Of a stretch of 64,000 nt of DNA, positions 20,401 to 28,530 are shown piece by piece. The position numbers were made by a program, and so were the translations under genes. Positions within the stretch are counted from its first letter, which is position 1, and each line of letters starts with the position of its first letter. The stretch spans positions 124,001-188,000 of the forward strand of contig NZ_QBKH01000001.1 of the NCBI RefSeq assembly GCF_003054045.1, read 5' to 3'. Origin of the DNA: Sphingobacterium faecium (GTDB lineage: Bacteria; Bacteroidota; Bacteroidia; Sphingobacteriales; Sphingobacteriaceae). The notes beneath the pieces were generated by a model. That model saw only the letters and a list, made by a program, of their open reading frames with translations, ran no database searches and was not told the origin of the DNA.

Positions 20401-21339
20401 TTTGACGAAGGAAATATGTGGCACACTGCTTGGGGTAAAAAAGCCATACCATTTGATATGATCTTAGATTTGAAATCAGTGAATCAATTGGATAAGTTTC
20501 AATATTTACCACGTACAGGACGCGGCAATGGGATCGTATTGAAAGGTAAAGTTTATTATAGTGCAGATAAGGATAATTGGACTGAATCGGGAGTTTTTAA
20601 TTGGGCAAATAATGATGAAGTAAAAACTTTCAATTTTGATGGTCAACCTACTGCTCGATTTGTAAAATTAGCAATTACAGAAGGTGTAGGTGGTTTTGGC
20701 TCAGGCCGAGAACTTTATATCTTTAAAGTACCTGGTACTGAAAGTTATCTTCCAGGAGATATCAATAATGATCGTTTGATTGATCGAAATGATCTGACAT
20801 CCTATACAAACTATACCGGACTAAAAAGAGGAGATGCTGATTTTGAAGGCTATGTGAGTAATGGCGATATTAATAAAAATGATTTAATAGATGCTTATGA
20901 TATTTCTGTTGTTGCTACTCAGTTAGATGGTGGTATCAAAGAAGCTCAGGTTGATAAAGTGGCAGGTCAAATTAGCTTATCAACTGCAAAACAAAATTAT
21001 AAGAAAGGTGAGATCATCGAAATTATGGTCAAAGGTAAAGATCTTAAATCTGTGAATGCAATTAGTTTTGGATTACCTTATCTATCACAAGATTATGAAT
21101 TTGTTTCTGTTCAGGCATTAGCCGTTAAAGATATGGATAATCTAACAAATGATCGCTTGCATACGAGTGGTGAAAAAGTATTATATCCCACTTTTGTACA
21201 TGTTGGAGATCAGAAGGCTCTCTATGGAAATGAAGATTTATTTGTGTTGAAATTACGAGCGAAGCGTGATATTAATTATACATTGAAAGCTATTCAAGGA
21301 TTTTTAGTTGATAAAAATCTGAATACGATAAAGTTTTAA
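17491..21339 (+). CDS. Multi-domain glycoside hydrolase family 31 enzyme with FN3, F5/8C, dockerin-like and cohesin-like modules
   Basis: 1282 residues with a signal peptide (about 1-26, ending TQAHF). The order is an N-terminal beta-sandwich (about 35-250), a GH31 TIM barrel (about 260-620), DUF5110-like (about 690-760), fibronectin III (about 850-943) and an F5/8-type-C carbohydrate-binding domain (about 945-1085). A dockerin-like double Ca-loop follows (GDINNDRLIDRNDL and GDINKNDLIDAYD, 1089-1149), then a cohesin-like beta-sandwich (about 1155-1282). GH31 candidates are nucleophile Asp421 in LKTDVAWVG and acid/base Asp473 in WSGDQTGG. GH31 includes alpha-glucosidases, xylosidases and alpha-N-acetylgalactosaminidases. 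From memory, the gut-bacterial alpha-GalNAcase group has this layout and KTDVAWVG-like motifs, so that activity is my favoured guess. No SusC/D pair adjoins it. Confidence 0.88.
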   Translation: MYKQHRKVMLALAFPLMVSIAPTQAHFKTMAIQQQTNPMLTIVSAKKINATTVEVLFSNNQRLTFDFYGNHIFRLFQDNGGGIIRDPEAKPAAEILVSNPRKPIQQLNLSDTNNQIIIATGEINILIDKTTNLLKVINEKNKGEAVVFTKPIIFEKNKVTLSLQEKTDEYFYGGGVQNGRFSHKGKVISIENQNSWTDGGVASPTPYYWSSNGYGFMWHTFKPGKYDFGSKEKGQVHLTHDSDYLDVFFMINDGAVSLLNDFYQLTGNPILLPKFGFYQGHLNAYNRDYWKEDEKGILFEDGKRYKEGQKDNGGIKESLNGELNNYQFSARAVIDRYKKHDMPFGWLLPNDGYGAGYGQTETLDGNIANLKSLGDYARKNGVEIGLWTQSDLHPKSEISALLQRDIVKEVRDAGVRVLKTDVAWVGAGYSFGLNGVADVGHIIPYYGNEARPLTISLDGWAGTQRYAGIWSGDQTGGVWEYIRFHIPTYLGSGLSGQPNITSDMDGIFGGKNNAVNIRDFQWKTFTPMELNMDGWGSNEKYPHALGEPVTSINRNYLKLKSELIPYAYSIAKEAVDGLPMIRALFLTYPNVYTQGTATQYQYLYGPSFLVAPIYQATKSDDKGNDIRNGIYLPEGSWIDYFSGDKFEGNVILNNFDSPIWKLPLFVKNGSIIPMANPNNNVHEINKSLRIYEIYPKGKSSFTEYDDDGISEGYKSGKGASTLIESLLGEQDKLSVTVNRTTGDFDGFVKNKQTEFRINVTEIPKKLKATIGKTKIKLVEVKSINEFINQENVYFYDAAPNMNKFATKGSEFEKQIIVKNPVLHIKLASTDITKNEVNLLLDGFKFEPVNRFRISQGALTTPQHALVTEDHRAAYTLTPSWSSVDHADYYEIEFNNMLYSTIKDNALLFEGLAPETTYTFKLRSVNKQGFSDWTEIQSKTKANPLEFAIRDIKGETTAENQDGSGIDKLLDFDEGNMWHTAWGKKAIPFDMILDLKSVNQLDKFQYLPRTGRGNGIVLKGKVYYSADKDNWTESGVFNWANNDEVKTFNFDGQPTARFVKLAITEGVGGFGSGRELYIFKVPGTESYLPGDINNDRLIDRNDLTSYTNYTGLKRGDADFEGYVSNGDINKNDLIDAYDISVVATQLDGGIKEAQVDKVAGQISLSTAKQNYKKGEIIEIMVKGKDLKSVNAISFGLPYLSQDYEFVSVQALAVKDMDNLTNDRLHTSGEKVLYPTFVHVGDQKALYGNEDLFVLKLRAKRDINYTLKAIQGFLVDKNLNTIKF

Positions 21340-21359
21340 TCTCAAAAATTTTCATCTTA

Positions 21360-21400
21360 AAAACAGGCTTAGAAATCACTTTCTAAGCCTGTTTTATTTT
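21360..21400 (+). terminator. Terminator after the GH31 gene
   Basis: A perfect 15-bp stem (AAAACAGGCTTAGAA, 21360-21374, with 21381-21395), 6-nt loop, T-run. Confidence 0.92.
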
Positions 21401-21571
21401 CATGAGCTCCAATTGTTTGCTCCGTATTTATTGATGTAAAATAATTATCTTTATATCAACGATTATGATTAAATTTCTATTTGAACTAGCCTTTGACAAA
21501 AGGTATTAATATGTTACCAATATACTTATTGGCAATTGATTCGAAAATATGAAAGAATTCACATGTGATAT

Positions 21572-22525
21572 ATGAAAAGATCCATTAAAATTATCAAGAA
21601 TAGGTCAGATATAGGAGCGGGTACAAGAGGGTCTGATTTGGGGATTGATGCTATTGAAATTGCTGCTATCAATAAGGGAAGTCAGTACTTTCACCACTAC
21701 CCATTTACGGATGTCAAAACACGAAATGATGTCGTATACGATCCTGCTCTGCATCCATTTGCAAAACGTATTAAAGAGGTTTTGAAACAATGTGGTGAAG
21801 TTGCTTCTATAGTAGAGCAAACATTAAAGGATGATTTCTTTCCTCTTGTATTTTCGGGAGATCATTCTTCGGCTATTGGCACGATTTCAGGAATAAAATC
21901 TGCATTTCCAGAAAAGTCATTAGGCGTAATTTGGATTGATGCACATGCAGATATTCATTCCCCTTACACGACACCATCTGGAAATCTGCATGGAATGCCT
22001 TTAGCTGCTACATTGGCAGAAGATAATTTATTGTGTGCTATTAATAGGATTGATGAGGAGACGAAGGAATATTGGCAAAAGTTAAAGACGTTAGGTCACA
22101 TTACCGGAAAGGTCAAGTCAAGTGATCTCATTTATTTTGGTGTGCGAGATACTGAGCCTGCCGAGGATATTTTAATTAATGATTTAGAAATTAAAAATTA
22201 TATCGTAGAAGAGGTTCGCAGATTATCTGTTAAAACATGTGTGCATGAGGTAATAAAAAAACTTGACGATTGTGATCTGATCTATGTTTCTTTTGATGTG
22301 GATAGTATGGATAGCGAGTTGATCTCAGATGGCACAGGTACTCCTGTTCCTAAAGGTTTTTATCCGGCTGAGGTTATTGAATTGTTGGAAGAGCTATTAA
22401 GTTTAAAAAAGGTTGTATGCTTTGAAGTCGTTGAGGTAAATCCGTTATTGGATCATAAGGGAAACAAAATGGCTGAAGTGGCTTTTGAAATATTAGAAAA
22501 AGCAACTCAAGCAATTGAAGGGTGA
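21572..22525 (+). CDS. rocF: Arginase
   Basis: 317 residues of the ureohydrolase family. Metal ligands are visible in GDHSSAIGTI, IDAHADIHSP and SFDVDSMD, which together give the binuclear Mn2+ site. SGNLHGMPLA is the arginase guanidinium/loop motif that separates arginase from agmatinase and formiminoglutamase. The reaction is L-arginine to ornithine and urea. No histidine-degradation or proline genes lie nearby to suggest another member, and the gene is monocistronic with its own terminator. The start MKRSIKIIKNRSDIGAG agrees with family N-termini. Formimidoylglutamase remains a less likely alternative. Confidence 0.88.
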   Translation: MKRSIKIIKNRSDIGAGTRGSDLGIDAIEIAAINKGSQYFHHYPFTDVKTRNDVVYDPALHPFAKRIKEVLKQCGEVASIVEQTLKDDFFPLVFSGDHSSAIGTISGIKSAFPEKSLGVIWIDAHADIHSPYTTPSGNLHGMPLAATLAEDNLLCAINRIDEETKEYWQKLKTLGHITGKVKSSDLIYFGVRDTEPAEDILINDLEIKNYIVEEVRRLSVKTCVHEVIKKLDDCDLIYVSFDVDSMDSELISDGTGTPVPKGFYPAEVIELLEELLSLKKVVCFEVVEVNPLLDHKGNKMAEVAFEILEKATQAIEG

Positions 22526-22583
22526 CGTACTTTGCATTTATAATGACAATTATACTTATATTTTCACTGTTTGTAAAAAATAA

Positions 22584-22620
22584 AAAGAGATCAGGCTGAT
22601 ATATCCTGATCTCTTTAAAA
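22584..22620 (+). terminator. Terminator after the arginase gene
   Basis: A perfect 12-bp stem (AAAGAGATCAGG, 22584-22595, with 22605-22616), 9-nt loop. Confidence 0.85.
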
Positions 22621-22715
22621 TATACTATGTTATAAATCTAAAAATATTATTCTTTGAATTTATTATATATAAGTCGTGTTGTTAAAGATTTGCATGATAG
22701 CAGTGATTGTTATCA

Positions 22716-23159
22716 TTATTGCATTTTTTTATTGCCTTCAAAGTGAATCATCCATGAAATACCATACTTGTCTTGAAATGATGAATACAGTTCTGCCCAA
22801 AATTGTTCTCCCAAAGGCATTTCAATATTTTGTGCCGCCACTGTAAGTTTATTGTATAAATCTTTGGCCTCTTCAGCAGTTTGGGTGTCTAACATTAAAT
22901 AAGCGTTTGTACCTGCAGTCGCTTTATGACCAAAACCTTCTATGCAGTCGGAGCCCATTAACATCACCGAATCATTGATTTTTATTGCCGTATGCATGAC
23001 TTTGTCTGCGACCTCAGTAGGTAAAGGGGAGTTGGGATCTGCAGGCATATCTTTGAAGCGATACACACCTAAAGAGGTGGTGTTGAAAACAGATTGATAA
23101 AATTCGAAAGCCTCTTCGCAATTACCATTAAAATTTAAATAAGCATGTAAAATAGCCAT
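22716..23159 (-). CDS. PhnB-like VOC-superfamily protein
   Basis: 147 residues from the ATG giving MAILHAYLNFNGNCEEAFEF. A start 51 bp further upstream exists but precedes the family N-terminus. The opening motif Y/HAYLNFNGNCEEAFEFYQ, the middle VMHTAIKINDSVMLMGSD and the ending YGISWMIHFEG match the 3-demethylubiquinone-9 methyltransferase-like / PhnB group of the glyoxalase-dioxygenase (VOC) fold. Members usually lack a proven enzymatic role and form dimers of paired beta-alpha-beta units. Single gene. Function unknown beyond the fold. Confidence 0.87.
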   Translation of the reverse strand: MAILHAYLNFNGNCEEAFEFYQSVFNTTSLGVYRFKDMPADPNSPLPTEVADKVMHTAIKINDSVMLMGSDCIEGFGHKATAGTNAYLMLDTQTAEEAKDLYNKLTVAAQNIEMPLGEQFWAELYSSFQDKYGISWMIHFEGNKKMQ

Positions 23160-23419
23160 AATTTTGTTTTTTAATTTATGTTTAATCAAAGTTAGGTGTT
23201 CCATTGACAACTGAATGTCAGTAATAAATACAATGTAATTTATTTTAATCGCATCATTCTAAATTTTTTATTTCTCAATCAAGTCCAATTATTTAAGCTG
23301 AATATATTGATTTTGCCGTTTATGGTTAAAAGTTGGTGCCATTTCTAAGTCAAAAATAATGTAAACATCGATCAATATACTTCGCATATGACAAGTAATG
23401 GTCAGGAGGATATTAAAAT

Positions 23420-23983
23420 TTATTGTTCCTTTCGTATTCGACTTAAGGAAGTGTCTGTAATACCAAGATAAGAGGCAATATACTTTAAAGCCGCTTGTTT
23501 GATTATTTGTGGCTTGTTTTTGATGAGATTTTGATAACGCTGGGTTGCAGAGAGTGAAACCATATCAATAAAACGTTTTTTATTGGTATGCAAGGCAAAG
23601 GTCATCCAAGAACGGCCCCACTCACTAAATGTTGGGATGGTATGATATAAGGTTTGGAACGTATTGAAATCAATTTTCCATGCAGTACAGTCTGTTAAAC
23701 ATTGGAGATTTTCTGGAGAAGGAAATTGGAGAAAAAGCGACGTGACTTCAATAACGATATCATGATTTCCAAAAAAATCGGTCGTAATTTCATTTCCTTG
23801 GTAATCGTGGATAAAAGAACGTACCAGTCCGCTTTCCAAGATATAATATTCATGAGCTTTTTCATCTTTCCGAAGTAAAAAATCATTTTTAGAAAACTGA
23901 ACGAGTTCGTGTCCCATCATGATTTTATCCAGGTCACTTTGATTAATTGCCAGGTTTTGGTAATGATGAAGTAAAGCTTTCAT
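23420..23983 (-). CDS. Crp/Fnr-family transcription regulator
   Basis: 187 residues. The N-terminal half is a cyclic-nucleotide-binding beta roll (FSKNDFLLRKDEKAHEYYIL, then ESGLVRSFIHDYQGNEI). The C-terminal short helix-turn-helix is KYIASYLGITDTSLSRIRKE. Ligand residues of true CRP are not conserved, as is usual for this Bacteroidota subgroup, so the effector is unknown. The C-terminus is shorter than in CRP, a trait of the subgroup. It is divergent from asnB across 294 bp, but these regulators more often control the gene next to them on the other side; the target is not evident. Confidence 0.87.
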   Translation of the reverse strand: MKALLHHYQNLAINQSDLDKIMMGHELVQFSKNDFLLRKDEKAHEYYILESGLVRSFIHDYQGNEITTDFFGNHDIVIEVTSLFLQFPSPENLQCLTDCTAWKIDFNTFQTLYHTIPTFSEWGRSWMTFALHTNKKRFIDMVSLSATQRYQNLIKNKPQIIKQAALKYIASYLGITDTSLSRIRKEQ

Positions 23984-24277
23984 AATTATCTGTTTACTGT
24001 AAAATTCTTTATATGAATTTATATAAAAACAGTATAGAAAAGTAATAATGAAACCATTTATTTAAAGAAAGTGATAGGGTATCCCTATTGAAAGAGTTGT
24101 TTAAGTTTTTCATATGCATATCGATTTGTTTGTTTTAATGTGTAATTGATAAAGAAATAAATATTTTTATGTTAAATTTTCAATAAAAATTTAAAAATAT
24201 TATGAATTTCATTATTATTTGTTTTACTTTGTATCAATAATTCAAGTTTGGGATAGAAACAATAAAATAACAATAAT

Positions 24278-25966
24278 ATGTGTGGTATCATAGGAGCATT
24301 TGATTTAAAGGAATCTGTAGAAATAATCAGACCTCAAGTATTAGAAATGTCAAAGCGTATACGTCATCGTGGGCCGGATTGGTCAGGTATTTATAGTTCT
24401 GATCATGCTATCTTAGCTCATGAGCGGTTAGCTATAGTAGATCCAAAATCGGGTAGTCAACCTTTATATAGTCCTGATGGGCAAGTGGTGTTGGCTGTCA
24501 ATGGTGAGATCTATAATCATCAAGAACTTCGTGATAGTTTGCCTAATTATGCTTTTACTACACAATCTGACTCTGAAGTTGTACTTGCCTTATATCTAGA
24601 AAAAGGTCCACAATTTATAGAAGAGTTAAATGGAATTTTTGGTTTCGCTTTATATGACGCACGAAATGATTCATTTTTTGTTGCCCGTGATCATATGGGT
24701 ATCATACCTTTATATTATGGAACTGACAGTAATGGACAGTTTTTTGTTTCATCAGAATTGAAATCTTTGGAAGGATTTTGCAATACCATAGATCAATTTC
24801 CTCCTGGACACTATATCTATAGCATTGAAAGTAAAGAACCAACAAGATGGTATTCTAGACAATGGGAGTCTTACGAGGCGGTTAAAGATGCAGAAACTGA
24901 TATCGTTCGATTACGTGATGCTTTAGAGGCTGCTGTACATCGTCAATTAATGTCCGATGTACCTTATGGTGTATTATTATCTGGAGGCTTAGATTCTTCT
25001 GTTATTGCTGCTGTTACGAAGAAGTTTGCTTCAAAGCGTATTGAATCAGGCGACGAAGAAGAGGCTTGGTATCCACAGTTACATTCTTTTGCAGTGGGTT
25101 TGAAAGGAGCTCCAGATTTAATTGCAGCACAAAAAGCAGCAGATCATATCGGTACTATCCATCATGAGATCAATTTTACAATTCAAGAGGGGCTTGATGC
25201 CATTCGTGATGTAATCTATCATTTAGAAACCTACGATGTGACTACGATACGGGCTTCGACTCCTATGTACTTATTATCACGTGTTATTAAATCGATGGGT
25301 ATCAAAATGGTACTTTCAGGAGAAGGGTCTGACGAGTTATTTGGAGGATACTTGTACTTTCATAAAGCACCAGATGCTAAGGAATTTCATGAAGAAACGG
25401 TTCGTAAATTGAAAAAACTATACCTATATGATTGTTTACGTGCTAATAAGTCTTTAGCCGCTTGGGGAGTAGAAGGACGTGTTCCATTCTTGGATAAAGA
25501 ATTCATGGATGTGGCGATGACGATCAATCCAAAGGATAAGATGATTAAAGATGGTCGTATGGAAAAGTGGGTTTTACGTAAGGCTTTTGAAGATTATCTT
25601 CCGGAAAGTATTGCATGGCGCCAAAAAGAACAATTTTCTGATGGAGTAGGATATAGTTGGATCGATACTTTGAAAGAACAAGCGGAGGCTAAAGTAAGTG
25701 ATGCAGTATTTGCTGAAGCTGCGGATAGGTTTCCGATTAATACGCCTAAGAATAAAGAAGAATTTTTATATCGTACAATATTTGAATCTCATTTTCCTTC
25801 TGAAGCGGCTGCTAAAACAGTACCTTCGGTTAAATCGGTTGCTTGTAGTACACCAGAGGCATTATTATGGGATGCTTCATTTCAAAACTTAAATGATCCT
25901 TCAGGAAGAGCTGTTGCTGCGGTGCATAATGATAGCTATGCTAAAAAAGTGGTATTGGCAGACTAA
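24278..25966 (+). CDS. asnB: Asparagine synthase B (glutamine-hydrolysing)
   Basis: 562 residues, close to E. coli AsnB. The mature N-terminus CGIIGAFDLK supplies the catalytic Cys2 of the class II glutaminase domain, with RHRGPDWSGIY, LAHERLAIVDPKSGSQPLY and NGEIYNH. The synthetase domain has the PP-loop YGVLLSGGLDSSVIAA and the later GEGSDELFGGYLYFHKAP and GRVPFLDKEF. It converts Asp, Gln and ATP to Asn, Glu and AMP + PPi. Monocistronic, with a long perfect terminator shared with the convergent murI. Confidence 0.96.
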   Translation: MCGIIGAFDLKESVEIIRPQVLEMSKRIRHRGPDWSGIYSSDHAILAHERLAIVDPKSGSQPLYSPDGQVVLAVNGEIYNHQELRDSLPNYAFTTQSDSEVVLALYLEKGPQFIEELNGIFGFALYDARNDSFFVARDHMGIIPLYYGTDSNGQFFVSSELKSLEGFCNTIDQFPPGHYIYSIESKEPTRWYSRQWESYEAVKDAETDIVRLRDALEAAVHRQLMSDVPYGVLLSGGLDSSVIAAVTKKFASKRIESGDEEEAWYPQLHSFAVGLKGAPDLIAAQKAADHIGTIHHEINFTIQEGLDAIRDVIYHLETYDVTTIRASTPMYLLSRVIKSMGIKMVLSGEGSDELFGGYLYFHKAPDAKEFHEETVRKLKKLYLYDCLRANKSLAAWGVEGRVPFLDKEFMDVAMTINPKDKMIKDGRMEKWVLRKAFEDYLPESIAWRQKEQFSDGVGYSWIDTLKEQAEAKVSDAVFAEAADRFPINTPKNKEEFLYRTIFESHFPSEAAAKTVPSVKSVACSTPEALLWDASFQNLNDPSGRAVAAVHNDSYAKKVVLAD

Positions 25967-25983
25967 TTGGATTTAAATATTGA

Positions 25984-26030
25984 TCACATAAAAAAGACTC
26001 GGTTCCATCAGGCGAGTCTTTTTTATGTGA
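25984..26030. terminator. Bidirectional terminator between asnB and murI
   Basis: A perfect 18-bp stem (TCACATAAAAAAGACTCG, 25984-26001, with 26013-26030) with an 11-nt loop. The right arm contains the stop codon of murI, so the two convergent genes share one hairpin. Confidence 0.93.
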
Positions 26031-26853
26031 CTTTAATGTGTTTGGCATTTATCTTTTGACCGAAAAATATCTCTGCTTTTGATTCAAAATCAAGTGGATC
26101 ATCAGTTGTATAAAATTTCATAGTTCCATTTTTAGAACTTTTGAGCTCTATATCATGATGCACGTCTAAATATTTTTTCAAGCTCTTAGCAACAAGTGGT
26201 CCTTGGGAAATGATCTTGATATGATCGGGTACAAATTGTTGAATTACAGGTAATAATAATGGATAGTGTGTACATGCCAGAACGATGGTATCGATATCTA
26301 GTGATTGTTTTAATAATTGATGGATATCTTTTTCTACAAAGTATTTTGCACCTTCTGTATCAATTTCATTATTTTCAACTAGAGGAACCCAAAAAGGACA
26401 GTCATGTTGAAAAACTTCAATTTCTGGATAGAATTTATTGATTTCAATTTTATAAGATTCGGATTTCACTGTACCGGTTGTGGCTAAAATGCCTACGTGG
26501 TTGGTTTTTGTGAATTCTTTTACAATTTCTGTGGTGGGGCGTATCACTCCCAAAACTTTCTTGCCAGGAGGAAGATCATTTTGCTGAATGGATCGTAATG
26601 CTTTTGCTGATGCCGTATTACATGCCAAAATGACCAAATTGCACCCCAACTCAAATAATTTAAATACACATTGTTTAGTAAATTCATAAACCGTTTCGAA
26701 TGAACGGGTGCCATAGGGAATACGAGCATTATCGCCTAAGTAGATATAATCATATTGGGGCAATTTTTTTTTGATCTCCTTAAATACGGATAAACCTCCG
26801 TATCCAGAATCAAAAATCCCTATCGGACCAATATGTTTTTTTTCTTGCTCCAT
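26023..26853 (-). CDS. murI: Glutamate racemase
   Basis: 276 residues. The enzyme interconverts L- and D-glutamate for peptidoglycan, using two cysteines as acid/base pair. Both are present: Cys78 in ILACNTASAKAL and the second in VLACTHYPLLLP. The opening IGIFDSGYGGLSVFKEI holds the substrate Asp and Ser, and LGDNARIPYGTRS follows. It lies directly behind the GH125 gene on the same strand, but a hairpin stands between them. Confidence 0.96.
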   Translation of the reverse strand: MEQEKKHIGPIGIFDSGYGGLSVFKEIKKKLPQYDYIYLGDNARIPYGTRSFETVYEFTKQCVFKLFELGCNLVILACNTASAKALRSIQQNDLPPGKKVLGVIRPTTEIVKEFTKTNHVGILATTGTVKSESYKIEINKFYPEIEVFQHDCPFWVPLVENNEIDTEGAKYFVEKDIHQLLKQSLDIDTIVLACTHYPLLLPVIQQFVPDHIKIISQGPLVAKSLKKYLDVHHDIELKSSKNGTMKFYTTDDPLDFESKAEIFFGQKINAKHIKVT

Positions 26854-26889
26854 AAAAAAGTGCTATAAGTGTTACCTTACAGCACTTTT
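26854..26889 (-). terminator. Terminator of the GH125 gene
   Basis: Stem AAAAGTGCT / AGCACTTTT (26881-26889 with 26856-26864), read on the minus strand and ending in a T-run immediately before the murI start codon. Confidence 0.7.
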
Positions 26890-26906
26890 AATACTATAGG
26901 GTAAAA

Positions 26907-28331
26907 CTATATTTGTTTAAGCAAAGATGGTTTTTCTTTATAAATTTTCCATAATAATTCTCCAAATAAAGTGTTCTGCCAAGCGAACCATTTACGTGTG
27001 AAGTTTTTGGGATCATCTTTGTGAAATGATTCGTGCATAAAACCGGTATCTCCATGTGTAGCAATTAACATTTTTACACATTCTACCACTTCTTTATCAT
27101 TATTTGATGTAAAAGCACGCATCATAATGGACATTGGCCAAATGAAGTCGCGACCAATATGTGGACCTCCAATTCCTTCGCCTGCTGTGCCTTTGAAGAA
27201 AAATGGATTATTATCTGATAGTATATATTGACGTGTACGTTGATAAATTGGATCTTCGACTTTTACAGCATCTAAGTAAGGTAATGAAAGCAGACTTGGC
27301 ACATTGGCATCATCCATCATTAAGAATGAACCGAAACCATCAACTTCAAAAGCATAAACTTTTCCAAACTGTGGGTGATCTACTATTCCATGTTTTTGAA
27401 CAGCAGACTCTACCTCATTAGCAAGAGCTTCCATCTTAGCCGCTAAGCTGTTATTATTTTTGACTTTTCTTAAGATTTCTGCTGACTGTCTTAAACTTAC
27501 TATTGCAAATAGGTTAGAAGGGATTAAGAAGGAAAATATAGTTGAATCATCAGAAGGTCTAAAACTAGAACAAATTAAACCGACAGGTTTAACAGGGTAT
27601 CCGTATCCATCAACTTGTAGCGTATCTGATCCACGTGGAGTAGTTCGCATAAATTTATATGGACCTAAGTTCTCTTTACGCTGCTGCTCGACAAATGTTT
27701 TGTAAATTTTCTCCTGTGCTAATTCCCATTCTTCATTGAACGGAGTTGCATCGTTTGTTTCTTTCCAGTAGTGATAGGCGAGCCTAATCGGATAACAAAG
27801 CGAATCGATTTCCCATTTACGTTCATGAATTCCAGGTTTCATATCCGTGTGGTCACTGAACCATTCTCCTTTTTTTGTTGGGTCATTATAGAATGCATTT
27901 GCATATGGGTCTATATTGATACATTTGCTTTGTTTATGAATTAAACCTGAAATTAGATTTTTTAGATTTTTATCATCTTTCATAAAAGCTAAGTACGGCC
28001 ATACTTGAGCACTACTGTCTCGTAACCACATGGCATCAATATCTCCAGTGATTACATAAGTGTAATTACGGTTATTTTCGACATACGGAAATACGGTCGT
28101 GTCTAGGGTATTAGGAAGACAGTTACCAAAAAGCCAAGCTAATTCCTTATTATTTGTAGCCTTACCAAATGTTACAATAGAATTTTCAATTGCTTTACTG
28201 GAGAAAAGACGTTTATCTGCTGGAATACGCACCGTCGGGAATGAAGTCTGCATCGAAGCAAAAGATGCCTTGCTCGCAAATAATCCAGCTCCCAATACGG
28301 CTGAATTTTGAATGAATGTTCTGCGTTTCAT
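26907..28331 (-). CDS. Glycoside hydrolase family 125 (exo-alpha-1,6-mannosidase family)
   Basis: 474 residues, typical for the family. The N-terminus MKRRTFIQNSAVLGAGLFAS has a twin-arginine-like signal, so the folded enzyme should be exported by Tat. Family motifs: TGDIDAMWLRDSSAQVWPYL, YANAFYND, HERKWEIDSLCYPIRLAYHY, GSFLMMDDANVPSLLSLPYL, and near the end GEGIGGPHIGRDFIWPMSIM. GH125 enzymes are inverting, metal-independent alpha-mannosidases acting on alpha-1,6-linked mannose, as in N-glycans or yeast mannan. No other mannan-degrading genes adjoin it. Confidence 0.93.
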   Translation of the reverse strand: MKRRTFIQNSAVLGAGLFASKASFASMQTSFPTVRIPADKRLFSSKAIENSIVTFGKATNNKELAWLFGNCLPNTLDTTVFPYVENNRNYTYVITGDIDAMWLRDSSAQVWPYLAFMKDDKNLKNLISGLIHKQSKCINIDPYANAFYNDPTKKGEWFSDHTDMKPGIHERKWEIDSLCYPIRLAYHYWKETNDATPFNEEWELAQEKIYKTFVEQQRKENLGPYKFMRTTPRGSDTLQVDGYGYPVKPVGLICSSFRPSDDSTIFSFLIPSNLFAIVSLRQSAEILRKVKNNNSLAAKMEALANEVESAVQKHGIVDHPQFGKVYAFEVDGFGSFLMMDDANVPSLLSLPYLDAVKVEDPIYQRTRQYILSDNNPFFFKGTAGEGIGGPHIGRDFIWPMSIMMRAFTSNNDKEVVECVKMLIATHGDTGFMHESFHKDDPKNFTRKWFAWQNTLFGELLWKIYKEKPSLLKQI

Positions 28332-28530
28332 TGTTAAATATCAAAAAGGTTATATATTATCATACTGGTTTTTATCAAATGCAAGGTAATAAAAAAAGGT
28401 TAAAACAGAAAGCAAATACGTTTTAGCATATTTTTTTTATTACCGTTAAACCTTTTAAGTGCAAAAAAAAGTGTTATTTTGTTTTTAGGAATAGATTTTG
28501 CTGTTCCATATAGTTGTTTAAAAAAATCTC

